Shown here: positions 1 through 6,020 of the stretch, in pieces
Numbering within the stretch: the stretch's first letter is position 1
How the letters are laid out: each line of letters opens with the position of its first letter
Assembly (NCBI GenBank): GCA_947175465.1
Contig: CAMWMY010000054.1
Location: 1 to 7,088, forward strand
Length of the DNA stretch: 7,088 bases
Direction: 5' to 3'
Source of the DNA: an uncultured Erysipelotrichaceae bacterium
GTDB lineage: Bacteria; Bacillota_I; Bacilli_A; Erysipelotrichales; Erysipelotrichaceae
The notes under the pieces: model-generated
What the model was told of the DNA's origin: nothing
What the model saw: the letters and a program-made list of their open reading frames with translations, nothing else
The model's database searches: none
Made by a program: the position numbers and the translations under genes

Positions 1-477
1 CTTTATTTGTATAATGATATGTTTGAAAGTATGATTTATCAATGGAAAGAGAATAGGGATATTGCCTTAAAAAATGTTTTTTTATATGATGTAAGAAAAG
101 AACTTTTTGATAAATTTCGACATTACACTATTGTGGTCATGCCTTCTTCGCAAGAGAAGATTAAAGAAAGGGGCTTTCATCATCTTATGGAGATGTTTCA
201 AATTGTAGGCCTACCCATGATTGATCCATTTGAAAAGTTATATAATTGGAAACAATCTTTACAAAGCCTAGAAGATAGGCATTTTATAAATAAAGTTATA
301 CGCTTAAAGAAAGATTTTATATTACCAGCTACCCCTTTATTATTAGTTGATGATGTTTGTACATCTGGTTCGACATTAAAATGGGCATATCATTTATTAC
401 AAAAGCATATTTATACTATAGAGGCACTTGCTGTAAGTGCACATCCTCTTTTTGTCGAATTTTGCGATAAAAGATGA
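1..477 (+). CDS. comFC: ComF/ComFC-family phosphoribosyltransferase-like protein, 3' part (5' end outside window)
   Basis: The reading frame is open from the first base, so 158 C-terminal codons are visible and the true start lies upstream. The TTG at position 7 is an internal leucine codon, because the residues before and after it read as the usual ComF stretch 'YLYND' ahead of a QWK segment. Visible marks are the ERGFHH segment near nt 169-183, equivalent to the family's RGFNQ motif, and the PRPP-binding loop LLLVDDVCTSGST at nt 337-375, with the paired aspartates and the small/Gly/Thr turn of type I phosphoribosyltransferases. The N-terminal zinc-finger region of ComFC proteins would lie upstream. 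In Bacillota ComFC partners the ComFA helicase in DNA uptake, but stand-alone ComF proteins are also common, so a role in competence is not shown here. A csp promoter starts directly after the stop. Family assignment is secure; the exact symbol less so. Confidence 0.85.
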   Translation, partial: LYLYNDMFESMIYQWKENRDIALKNVFLYDVRKELFDKFRHYTIVVMPSSQEKIKERGFHHLMEMFQIVGLPMIDPFEKLYNWKQSLQSLEDRHFINKVIRLKKDFILPATPLLLVDDVCTSGSTLKWAYHLLQKHIYTIEALAVSAHPLFVEFCDKR

Positions 478-506
478 TTGTTTTATAAGAAGAAAGCCTC
501 TATACT
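478..506 (+). promoter_or_regulatory. Sigma-A promoter of the first cold-shock gene
   Basis: The -35 box TTGTTT lies at 478-483 and the -10 box TATACT at 501-506, with a 17-bp spacer. The predicted transcript start is near 512-514, leaving an untranslated leader of only about 33 nt. That is too short for the long thermosensing 5' leader known from enterobacterial cspA. The promoter begins on the base after the comF stop. Confidence 0.65.
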
Positions 507-545
507 TTACTCGTATTCATTTTATTAAAGGAAGGTGGAAGTACA

Positions 546-743
546 ATGAAAGGAAAAGTAAAATGGTTTAATACAGAAAAAGGTTATGGATTTATTTCAG
601 GAGATGATGGAAAAGATATTTTTGTACATTATTCTCATATTAACCAAGAAGGATATAAATCTTTAGAAGAAGGACAAGAAGTTGAGTTTGAAGTTGCAGA
701 GTTAGACAAAGGGTTACAAGCAAGAAATGTAGTAAAACTTTAA
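546..743 (+). CDS. Cold-shock protein, single CSD domain (first copy)
   Basis: This 65-residue protein is one complete cold-shock domain, a five-stranded OB-fold barrel that binds single-stranded RNA and DNA in the cytoplasm and melts RNA secondary structure. RNP1 is visible as KGYGFI (residues 12-17) and RNP2 as DIFVHY (24-29). The stacking residues W7, F8, Y14, F16, F26, H28 and Y29 are all aromatic or His as in the family. The family's 'GPQA' turn near the C-terminus reads GLQA here. The start is set by AAAGGAAGGTGG at 527-538, seven bases before the ATG. The gene has its own promoter and terminator and is therefore likely monocistronic. Whether it is induced by cold cannot be read from sequence; many csp genes are constitutive or growth-phase controlled. 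Confidence 0.95.
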   Translation: MKGKVKWFNTEKGYGFISGDDGKDIFVHYSHINQEGYKSLEEGQEVEFEVAELDKGLQARNVVKL

Positions 744-760
744 AAATATACTTCTAAGAT

Positions 761-795
761 AAGTGTAGTTATGTAAAGATGCTACACTTTTTTAT
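761..795 (+). terminator. Intrinsic terminator of the first cold-shock gene
   Basis: The stem AAGTGTAG (761-768) pairs with CTACACTT (782-789), with a possible T-G closing pair inside and a 12- to 13-nt loop. A T-rich tail (TTTTTATT) follows from 790. It begins 17 bases after the csp stop codon. Confidence 0.8.
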
Positions 796-876
796 TAAGC
801 TTTATAAAGTAGGTTTAAGGACATAAATAGGAAAGAAGTAAGAATTAGAAAAAATGATGTATTTTAATAGTTTTAT

Positions 877-905
877 TTGCTTTTATAACATAAAGGGTCT
901 ATAAT
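877..905 (+). promoter_or_regulatory. Sigma-A promoter of the second cold-shock gene
   Basis: The -35 box TTGCTT lies at 877-882 and a perfect -10 box TATAAT at 900-905, with a 17-bp spacer. Transcription should start near 912, giving a leader of about 40 nt. That leader contains two copies of GCATAG (914-919 and 928-933). The stretch 796-876 before the promoter is AT-rich and shows no gene or clear structure. Confidence 0.75.
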
Positions 906-952
906 ATAGATATGCATAGATGATTACGCATAGAAAGGTATAGGATTTAGTA

Positions 953-1150
953 ATGCAAGGAAAAGTAAAAATGTTTAACCAAGAAAAAGGATACGGGTTC
1001 ATCACTTTAGAAGATGGAAAAGATGTATTCTTTCACTACTCTCAATTGATGATGGAAGGTTTTAAAACAATTGAAAATGACGCTGAGGTTGAGTTTGAAG
1101 TAGTAGAAACTGAGCGTGGATTACAAGCGCATAATATCGTAAAAATTTAG
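953..1150 (+). CDS. Cold-shock protein, single CSD domain (second copy, Trp-to-Met variant)
   Basis: This 65-residue cold-shock domain protein matches the first copy at 40 of 65 positions by my count, without gaps. RNP1 KGYGFI (12-17) is intact and RNP2 is DVFFHY (24-29). It differs at a key place: the normally near-invariant tryptophan of 'KWFN' is methionine (KMFN, M7), and the RNP2 valine is phenylalanine (F27). Expected role is RNA chaperone or single-strand binding, perhaps with altered specificity. The probable ribosome binding site is AGGA at 942-945, seven bases before the ATG. A stronger-looking GAAAGG at 933-938 lies 14 bases away, which is long. Its own promoter and terminator make it a separate unit. 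It looks like an old tandem duplicate, since the two copies have diverged well beyond a recent duplication. Confidence 0.94.
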   Translation: MQGKVKMFNQEKGYGFITLEDGKDVFFHYSQLMMEGFKTIENDAEVEFEVVETERGLQAHNIVKI

Positions 1151-1159
1151 AAGTTTATG

Positions 1160-1190
1160 AAAAAGTGAGTTTTACTCGCTTTTTTATTTT
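1160..1190 (+). terminator. Intrinsic terminator of the second cold-shock gene
   Basis: A 10-bp stem, AAAAAGTGAG (1160-1169) with CTCGCTTTTT (1175-1184), contains one G-T wobble, closes a 5-nt loop and is followed by a T-rich tail. The secA promoter begins at the end of this tail. Confidence 0.85.
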
Positions 1191-1215
1191 GATTATATAT
1201 AAAGTGTGGTACAAT
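1189..1215 (+). promoter_or_regulatory. Extended -10 promoter of the secA-prfB operon
   Basis: An extended -10 element TGGTACAAT occupies 1207-1215 (TG at 1207-1208, TACAAT at 1210-1215). A possible -35 TTGATT at 1189-1194 has a short 15-bp spacer, so the TG extension probably carries much of the recognition. The expected transcript start is near 1222, about 30 nt before the secA GTG. Confidence 0.6.
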
Positions 1216-1251
1216 AAAACAGAACTTTAATTATGAATTGGAGGAATTACA

Positions 1252-3600
1252 GTGAGTAATTTTATCGAACGTCTTTTTAATGGAGAGAAGAAACTTATTG
1301 CAAAACTTGAAAATACAGCAAAAGAAGTAGATCGTCTAGCAGATGATATGGCTTGTTTAAGTGATGAGCAATTAAAAATGAAAACTTTTGAATTTAAAGA
1401 GCGCTATGAAAAAGGGGAAACTTTAGATCAATTGTTAGTAGAAGCATTTGCTGTTGTTCGTGAAGCTGCAAAAAGGGTAAATAATGAATATCCATATCTT
1501 GTACAAATTATGGGGGCAGCTGCTATGCATGGTGGAGATATTGCCGAAATGCGTACAGGAGAAGGGAAAACATTGACTTCTGTTCTTTGTGTATATTTAA
1601 ATGCTCTTGTGGGAAAAGGGATTCACGTGGTAACTGTGAATGAATATCTAGCAAGCAGAGATGCAGAGTCAATGGGAAAAATCTATGAATTTTTAGGACT
1701 TAGTGTAGGAGTGAATGCACATGCTTTAACGGCAAGTGAAAAACGTGCTGCTTATGCTTGTGATATTACTTATACAACAAATTCAGAGCTTGGATTTGAT
1801 TATTTAAGAGATAACATGGTAGCGAAAGTAGAAGACCGTGTATTACGTCCTTTATATATGGCTGTTGTCGATGAGGTCGATTCAATTTTAATCGATGAGT
1901 CTAGAACACCTTTGATTATTTCAGGTGGAGCGAAGCAAACTGCTAATTTATATATCCAAGCGGATGCTTTTGCGAAAAAGTTAAAAGCCGAAGGGTATGA
2001 AATTGATGAAAAAACAAAACAAATTCAATTAACAGAAAAAGGTGTTGAAATCGCCGAGAAATCATTTAAGTTAAAGAATTTGTATGATATTGAACATACA
2101 CAACTAGTGCACCATATCCAACAAGCCTTAAAAGCAAATTATATTATGGCTAAAGATGTGGAATATGTAGTGCAAGATGATGAAATCGTTATCGTTGATC
2201 AATTCACAGGGCGTTTAATGAAAGGACGTGCATATTCTGATGGGTTGCATCAAGCGATTGAAGCGAAAGAAGGAGTAAAAATTAAAGAAGAAACAAGTAC
2301 TCTAGCAACAATTACATATCAAAATTTCTTTCGTTTATATGAGAAGTTAGCAGGGATGACAGGGACTGCGAAAACAGAAGAAGAAGAGTTCTTATCTATT
2401 TATAATATGCGTGTTATTGAAATACCTACAAATAAGCCAATTGCTCGTGTTGATCATTGCGATGCTATTTTTACAACGCAAAAGTTAAAGTTTGATGCTT
2501 TAGTAAAAGAAGTAAAAGAGCTTTATGAAAAAGGACAACCGGTACTTGTTGGTACGATTTCTGTAGAAACATCTGAACTTGTTTCTGAATTATTGAAACG
2601 TATGCGTATTCCCCACGAAGTATTAAATGCGAAAAATCATGCTCGTGAAGCTGATATTATTGCGAAGGCTGGACGTCCAAAGTCAGTAACAATCGCAACG
2701 AATATGGCAGGACGTGGTACGGATATTAAGTTAACACCAGAATCAAGAGAATTAGGTGGGTTAGCTGTTCTTGGTAGTGAACGTCATGAATCTCGTCGTA
2801 TTGATAACCAGTTACGTGGACGTAGTGGTCGTCAAGGAGATCCAGGATTTTCTCGTTTCTATGTATCTTTACAAGACTCTTTACTTGTTCGTTTTGGTGG
2901 AGAAAAGCTACAAGCTCTATTTTCTACTCTTGGAGATGACCAAATCGAATCTAAATGGGTTACGAAATCTATCGGACAAGCACAAAAAAGAGTTGAGGGA
3001 TATAACTTTGATGTGCGTAAGCAGTTATTAGAATATGATGATGTATTAAGAAAACAACGTGAAATTATGTATGATCAAAGAAACTTTGTGTTAGAACATG
3101 AAAATGTACATGATATTTTACATGATATGTTTGATCGTGTGATTACTTCGATTGTTCATAGCAATGTAGAATATGATCATCATGAGGAAACGATTAATTA
3201 TAAATCGATTATTGCAGGATTTCATTTATTAGGACTTGAAGAAAATATGATGCAAGAAGAAGAGCTTCAAGGAAAATCAAAAGATGAATTATGCATCTAC
3301 TGTTGTGATAAAATATTTGGTTTATATGAAGAAAAGATTGAAGAGTACAAGGAACAAATGTTATCTTTAGAAAAATCAATTTTATTAAGAACGATTGATC
3401 GTCATTGGGTAGAACATATTGATATGATGTCAAAGTTAAGAGAAGGAATTCACTTACGTTCTTATGCTCAAAATAATCCATTACAAGCATATGTATCAGA
3501 AGGGTATGATATGTTTGAAGAAATGATGGATCGCATTGCACGAGAAGTTGTATTCTTCGCTTTAAAGTTAAAAATAGAAAGAAGAGCGGAGATCATCTAA
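1252..3600 (+). CDS. secA: Preprotein translocase ATPase SecA, short form without C-terminal zinc-binding tail
   Basis: SecA is the motor ATPase that drives unfolded preproteins through the SecYEG channel at the cytoplasmic face of the membrane. The protein has 782 residues. Nucleotide-binding domain 1 carries Walker A RTGEGKT (101-107, catalytic-loop K106) and Walker B DEVD (207-210) followed by SILIDESRTPLIISG. The preprotein-binding region follows. Nucleotide-binding domain 2 carries TNMAGRGTDIKL from residue 483 and QLRGRSGRQGD from residue 520. The helical scaffold ends with the IHLRSYAQNNPL segment. The start is GTG, with GGAGGA at 1240-1245 six bases upstream. Most SecA proteins of Bacilli run to about 840 residues and end in a linker plus a CxCxSG...CC zinc motif; here the chain stops right after the scaffold (KLKIERRAEII). 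Short SecA proteins include SecA2 paralogues, but the coupling to prfB fits the housekeeping SecA. The stop overlaps the prfB start by one base. Confidence 0.97.
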   Translation: MSNFIERLFNGEKKLIAKLENTAKEVDRLADDMACLSDEQLKMKTFEFKERYEKGETLDQLLVEAFAVVREAAKRVNNEYPYLVQIMGAAAMHGGDIAEMRTGEGKTLTSVLCVYLNALVGKGIHVVTVNEYLASRDAESMGKIYEFLGLSVGVNAHALTASEKRAAYACDITYTTNSELGFDYLRDNMVAKVEDRVLRPLYMAVVDEVDSILIDESRTPLIISGGAKQTANLYIQADAFAKKLKAEGYEIDEKTKQIQLTEKGVEIAEKSFKLKNLYDIEHTQLVHHIQQALKANYIMAKDVEYVVQDDEIVIVDQFTGRLMKGRAYSDGLHQAIEAKEGVKIKEETSTLATITYQNFFRLYEKLAGMTGTAKTEEEEFLSIYNMRVIEIPTNKPIARVDHCDAIFTTQKLKFDALVKEVKELYEKGQPVLVGTISVETSELVSELLKRMRIPHEVLNAKNHAREADIIAKAGRPKSVTIATNMAGRGTDIKLTPESRELGGLAVLGSERHESRRIDNQLRGRSGRQGDPGFSRFYVSLQDSLLVRFGGEKLQALFSTLGDDQIESKWVTKSIGQAQKRVEGYNFDVRKQLLEYDDVLRKQREIMYDQRNFVLEHENVHDILHDMFDRVITSIVHSNVEYDHHEETINYKSIIAGFHLLGLEENMMQEEELQGKSKDELCIYCCDKIFGLYEEKIEEYKEQMLSLEKSILLRTIDRHWVEHIDMMSKLREGIHLRSYAQNNPLQAYVSEGYDMFEEMMDRIAREVVFFALKLKIERRAEII

Positions 3601-4701
3601 TGGAACTATATGAGATAAAGCAAGGATTGGAGACTCACTCAGCGAAATTAAAACAGCTGGGTGAGTCACTTTGACTTAGCTGCAAAACGTCATAAAGTAG
3701 AAGAATTAACAAGTCTTACTTTACAAGAAGATTTTTGGAATCAACCATCTCAAGCGCAAGCGACGATTAAAAAGTTAAATAGTGAAAAAGAGATTGTCGA
3801 TCAGTATGATGCCTTATTGTCATCCATTACAAGCCTAGAAGAGACATATGAATTGTTGAAGGAAGAAATGGATGAAGAGATTGCACAACTGTTAGAAGAA
3901 GATTATCTTTCTTTATTAAGTAATTTTGATGCATTTGAAGTGAAAACATTATTATCACATGAATATGATCATGCTAACGCGATTGTTGAGGTGCATCCAG
4001 GAGCTGGTGGAACGGAAGCACATGATTGGGCTGAAATGTTATATCGTATGTATTCACGTTGGGCAGCTAAAAAAGGTTATAAAGTAAGTGTGCTAGATTA
4101 TCTTGCAGGAGAAGAAGCAGGGATTAAATCCGTTACTTTTTTAGTGGAAGGTGATCGTGCTTATGGGAATCTTAAATGTGAAAAAGGAGTACATCGTTTA
4201 GTGCGTATTTCTCCTTTTGATTCAGGGGCAAGACGACATACTTCTTTTGCCTCTTTAGATGTAATGCCTCAATGTAGTGATGAGATTGAAATTGAGATTA
4301 AGCAAGAAGACCTTATTGTGGAAACTAAAAGAGCTAGTGGAGCTGGTGGACAACACGTAAATAAGACCGATTCTGCAGTGCGTATGGTTCATAAACCAAC
4401 AGGGTTAGTTGCTACTTGTCAAAGTGGTAGAAGCCAGCATGAAAATCGTGAAGAAGCATTGCGTATCTTAAAAAGTAGACTGTATCAAAAATTAATTGAA
4501 GAGCAAGAAGCTAAATTAGCAGAAATTAAAGGAGAACAGAAATTAATTGAATGGGGTTCTCAAATACGCTCTTATGTCTTTCACCCTTATTCGATGGTTA
4601 AAGATCATCGTACGCTTTATGAGACAAGTCAAGTACAGGCGGTTATGGATGGAGACTTAGATGCATTTATATATGCATATTTAAAAAGTTTAATTCGTTA
4701 A
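3600..4701 (+). CDS. prfB: Peptide chain release factor 2, expressed by programmed +1 frameshift
   Basis: RF2 reads UGA and UAA stop codons and triggers peptide release. Translation begins at ATG 3600-3602, sharing its A with the secA stop; GGAG at 3588-3591 is the ribosome binding site. The zero frame encodes 24 residues (MELYEIKQGLE...QLGESL) and hits TGA at 3672-3674. A +1 slip on CTT (3669-3671) resumes at GAC (3673), giving DLAAKR... to the TAA at 4699-4701, a total of 366 residues, the normal RF2 length. The N-terminal part before the TGA matches other RF2 proteins, so a GTG start at 3661 in the downstream frame is not needed and has no ribosome binding site. In full-length numbering the stop-codon-reading tripeptide SPF is at about 204-206 and the catalytic GGQ at about 249-251, with Ala before SGAGGQ as in most bacteria. 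The slip site autoregulates: low RF2 pauses at UGA and favours frameshifting. Confidence 0.96.
3632..3675 (+). promoter_or_regulatory. prfB recoding site: hairpin, SD-like element and CTT-TGA-C slip codon
   Basis: The slip sequence CTTTGAC occupies 3669-3675 in the zero frame. Upstream, GACTCACTCAGC (3632-3643) and GCTGGGTGAGTC (3656-3667) form a 12-bp stem with one T-G wobble and a 12-nt A-rich loop, ending one base before CTT. The SD-like element expected before the slip is not the common AGGGGG but GGGTGAG (3659-3665), inside the 3' arm of the stem. GGTGA is also complementary to the 16S anti-SD tail, though in a shifted register. That the CTT TGA C site frameshifts is well established for prfB; a role for the hairpin is my inference. 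Confidence 0.85.
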
Positions 4702-4704
4702 TAT

Positions 4705-4737
4705 AAGGGAGTATTTTGTTTTAGAATACTCTTTTTT
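4705..4737 (+). terminator. Intrinsic terminator of the secA-prfB operon
   Basis: The core stem GAGTATT (4709-4715) pairs with AATACTC (4725-4731). It extends outward through two G-T wobbles and two A-T pairs and inward by two more pairs. The tail TTTTTT (4732-4737) follows. It begins four bases after the prfB stop. Confidence 0.85.
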
Positions 4738-4799
4738 ATAAAAGAGATTATGAATAAGAAATAGATAATGTTTCATGATATTTTAATAATTATGAGAAA

Positions 4800-4916
4800 A
4801 TAAAAAAACCTCTAATTAAAGCGGCCTCCTTGGCCACCATTAGAGGTTTTTCTTCATCCATGAAAACATTTCAACAAGGCTACTTTTCCAAAGTTACCCT
4901 ATTTTCTTGCTCTCTA
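4800..4916 (-). ncRNA. Possible minus-strand small RNA ending in the bidirectional terminator (tentative)
   Basis: On the minus strand a weak promoter-like pair (TTATTG, 17 bp, TATAAG; the TATAAG is the complement of 4923-4928) would start an RNA near 4916. It would run through a hairpin formed by the complement of about 4878-4899 (ACTTT pairing AAAGT, flanked by GG and CC) and end at the strong terminator with seven Ts. The RNA would be about 115 nt and encode nothing. I do not recognise it as a known family. The promoter match is poor, so this is a hypothesis. Confidence 0.25.
4802..4852. terminator. Strong bidirectional hairpin terminator with GC-rich apical stem
   Basis: A 13-bp perfect outer stem is formed by AAAAACCTCTAAT (4804-4816) and ATTAGAGGTTTTT (4839-4851). 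Inside it GCGGCC (4821-4826) and GGCCAC (4832-4837) form six more pairs, including one wobble on one strand, closing the loop TCCTT. It ends in T-runs on both strands, so it can stop transcription from either side. It lies 65 bases past the prfB terminator. With no minus-strand protein gene facing it, it may end a minus-strand small RNA or back up the prfB terminator. Confidence 0.8.
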
Positions 4917-5043
4917 TTTAGTCTTATATATATTAAGATAAAATTCAATAAAATATTGTAGAAAGTTAGGTGTTTTTAAACACAAGTGATATAAATTGTA
5001 AGATTGTGTAATGTTATGAATGAACTAGTACAGAATGTTTAAT

Positions 5044-5070
5044 ACTTATGATATAATGAGTAACATAAGT
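5044..5070 (+). promoter_or_regulatory. yitT promoter with inverted repeat around the -10 box
   Basis: An extended -10 box TGATATAAT lies at 5049-5057; no good -35 box is seen 17 bp upstream. Perfect 7-bp inverted arms ACTTATG (5044-5050) and CATAAGT (5064-5070) flank it, about 20 bp centre to centre, or two helical turns, which is the geometry expected of a dimeric repressor's operator. The expected start is near 5064, so the second arm would also lie in the transcript. Confidence 0.5.
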
Positions 5071-5082
5071 TTGGAGGTAGTT

Positions 5083-5946
5083 ATGAAGGTCAATAAAAAA
5101 GAAATGGTCAAAGAATATGGGATGATTCTTCTTGGAAATATTATTTTATCTATAGGGGTAGGACTTTTCATTATTCCTAATAAAATTATATCAGGAGGAT
5201 TAGCGGGGATTGCCAATGCATTAGAACCATTAATTCATATTCATCCTAATGTCACAATTAATGTTTTAACAATTGTCTTTTTCTTGTTAGGAAGTTTTAT
5301 TTTAGGGAAAAAATTTGCGCTAAAAACAGTGATGAGTGCGATTTTATATCCCACTTGTTTAACAATTATAAGTAGTTTTGCCGATCGTATTTCACTTACG
5401 AATAATCCTATTTTAGCCTCTATTTATGGAGGGGCATGTATTGGATTTGGAGTTGGACTTGTTTTTCGTACAGGGGCAAGTACAGGAGGAATGGATATAC
5501 CACCGCTTATTATCAATAAGTTTACCGGAATCCCTTTACCTGCTTTAGTAATGTTAGTAGATGGATTAACGGTATTATTAGGAATTATTGTTTATAATGT
5601 GGAAGCATCGTTAATTGGATTATTAGGGGTTTGGGTTTCAAGTATAACTGTCAATAAGGCCTTAACATTTGGAAGTCATGAAACGAAAAATGTTTTGATT
5701 ATATCAAAGAAGTATACAGAAATTTTAGAAGAAATTTATAAAACTTTAGATCGAGGGGCAACGATTTTATCTGCTAAAGGTGGATATACAATGGAAGAGC
5801 GCCCTGTATTAATGATAGCAGTATCAAAAAAACAATTTCCTACTTTGAGCCATCTTGTATCACATATAGATCCTGAAGCGTTTGTGATTGTGCAAGAAGC
5901 AAAAGAAGTACAAGGTCTTGGTTTTACTTATCAAGAAGAGATATAA
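5083..5946 (+). CDS. YitT-family membrane protein (DUF161 plus C-terminal DUF2179)
   Basis: I place the start at ATG 5083 (MKVNKKEMVK), giving 287 residues: GGAGGT at 5073-5078 is correctly spaced, and an in-frame ATG at 5035 lies upstream of the promoter -10 box. About six hydrophobic segments follow (roughly residues 12-31, 57-74, 82-100, 109-129, 152-171 and 174-194). The conserved GASTGGMDI stretch is at 131-139, typical of the YitT_membrane domain. The last ~85 residues form the soluble DUF2179 domain (from about KNVLIIS at 203), containing LDRGATILSAKGGY and ending GLGFTY. The biochemical function of this widespread Bacillota family is not established. It is probably monocistronic, with its own promoter; no clear terminator follows before the rplM promoter, so some readthrough into rplM is possible. 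Confidence 0.92.
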   Translation: MKVNKKEMVKEYGMILLGNIILSIGVGLFIIPNKIISGGLAGIANALEPLIHIHPNVTINVLTIVFFLLGSFILGKKFALKTVMSAILYPTCLTIISSFADRISLTNNPILASIYGGACIGFGVGLVFRTGASTGGMDIPPLIINKFTGIPLPALVMLVDGLTVLLGIIVYNVEASLIGLLGVWVSSITVNKALTFGSHETKNVLIISKKYTEILEEIYKTLDRGATILSAKGGYTMEERPVLMIAVSKKQFPTLSHLVSHIDPEAFVIVQEAKEVQGLGFTYQEEI

Positions 5947-5985
5947 AGTTTTAAGCTTTACTTAGAGGGAAAATACAGAAATATA

Positions 5986-6014
5986 TTGACTTATAATAGA
6001 ATTATAGGTAAAAT
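5986..6014 (+). promoter_or_regulatory. Promoter of the rplM-rpsI operon
   Basis: The -35 box TTGACT (5986-5991) and -10 box TAAAAT (6009-6014) are separated by 17 bp. Transcription would begin near 6021, exactly at the first leader hairpin. A perfect TATAAT (5992-5997) also lies within the spacer but has no matching -35, so it is less likely to be the main -10. Confidence 0.7.
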
Positions 6015-6020
6015 TATAAA

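Larger units (their letters stand above)
4702..5082. other. Gene-free interval between prfB and yitT
   Basis: No convincing coding sequence is seen on either strand over these 381 bases. In order it holds the prfB terminator, an AT-rich stretch, a strong bidirectional hairpin terminator (4802-4852), a weaker hairpin around 4878-4899, a near-palindrome GTGTTT-TT-AAACAC (4970-4983), and the yitT promoter with its flanking inverted repeat. The longest short frame noted is a nine-codon minus-strand frame without a ribosome binding site. Confidence 0.7.

Noticed and set aside
2771..3031. 86-codon plus-strand frame inside secA
   Set aside because: It overlaps the conserved SecA motif VI region in another frame and resembles no protein; a coding shadow.
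3209..3541. 110-codon minus-strand frame opposite the secA 3' end
   Set aside because: Antisense to well-conserved SecA coding sequence, with no ribosome binding site or promoter; a shadow.
3661..4701. prfB read as an intact gene starting at GTG 3661
   Set aside because: There is no ribosome binding site before this GTG. The upstream frame from ATG 3600 encodes a normal RF2 N-terminus up to the classic CTT TGA C slip site, so the +1 frameshift model explains the gene better.
4804..4851. T-box antiterminator on the minus strand (GGTGGCC...GGCCGC loosely recalls GGTGGNACCGCG)
   Set aside because: The conserved T-box 14-mer is not present, there is no recognisable Stem I, and no aminoacyl-tRNA synthetase or amino acid gene lies downstream on that strand.
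4823..4880. Nine-codon minus-strand leader peptide (MFSWMKKNL) running into the terminator
   Set aside because: It has no ribosome binding site and no downstream minus-strand gene for it to regulate; most likely chance.
4870..4900. tracrRNA-like segment (CAACAAGGCTAC...) on the plus strand
   Set aside because: The resemblance is only a few bases, and there is no cas gene, CRISPR repeat or anti-repeat in the window.
5035..5082. Longer YitT start at ATG 5035
   Set aside because: This ATG lies upstream of the -10 box TATAAT at 5052-5057 and has no ribosome binding site. ATG 5083 has GGAGGT at the right distance.
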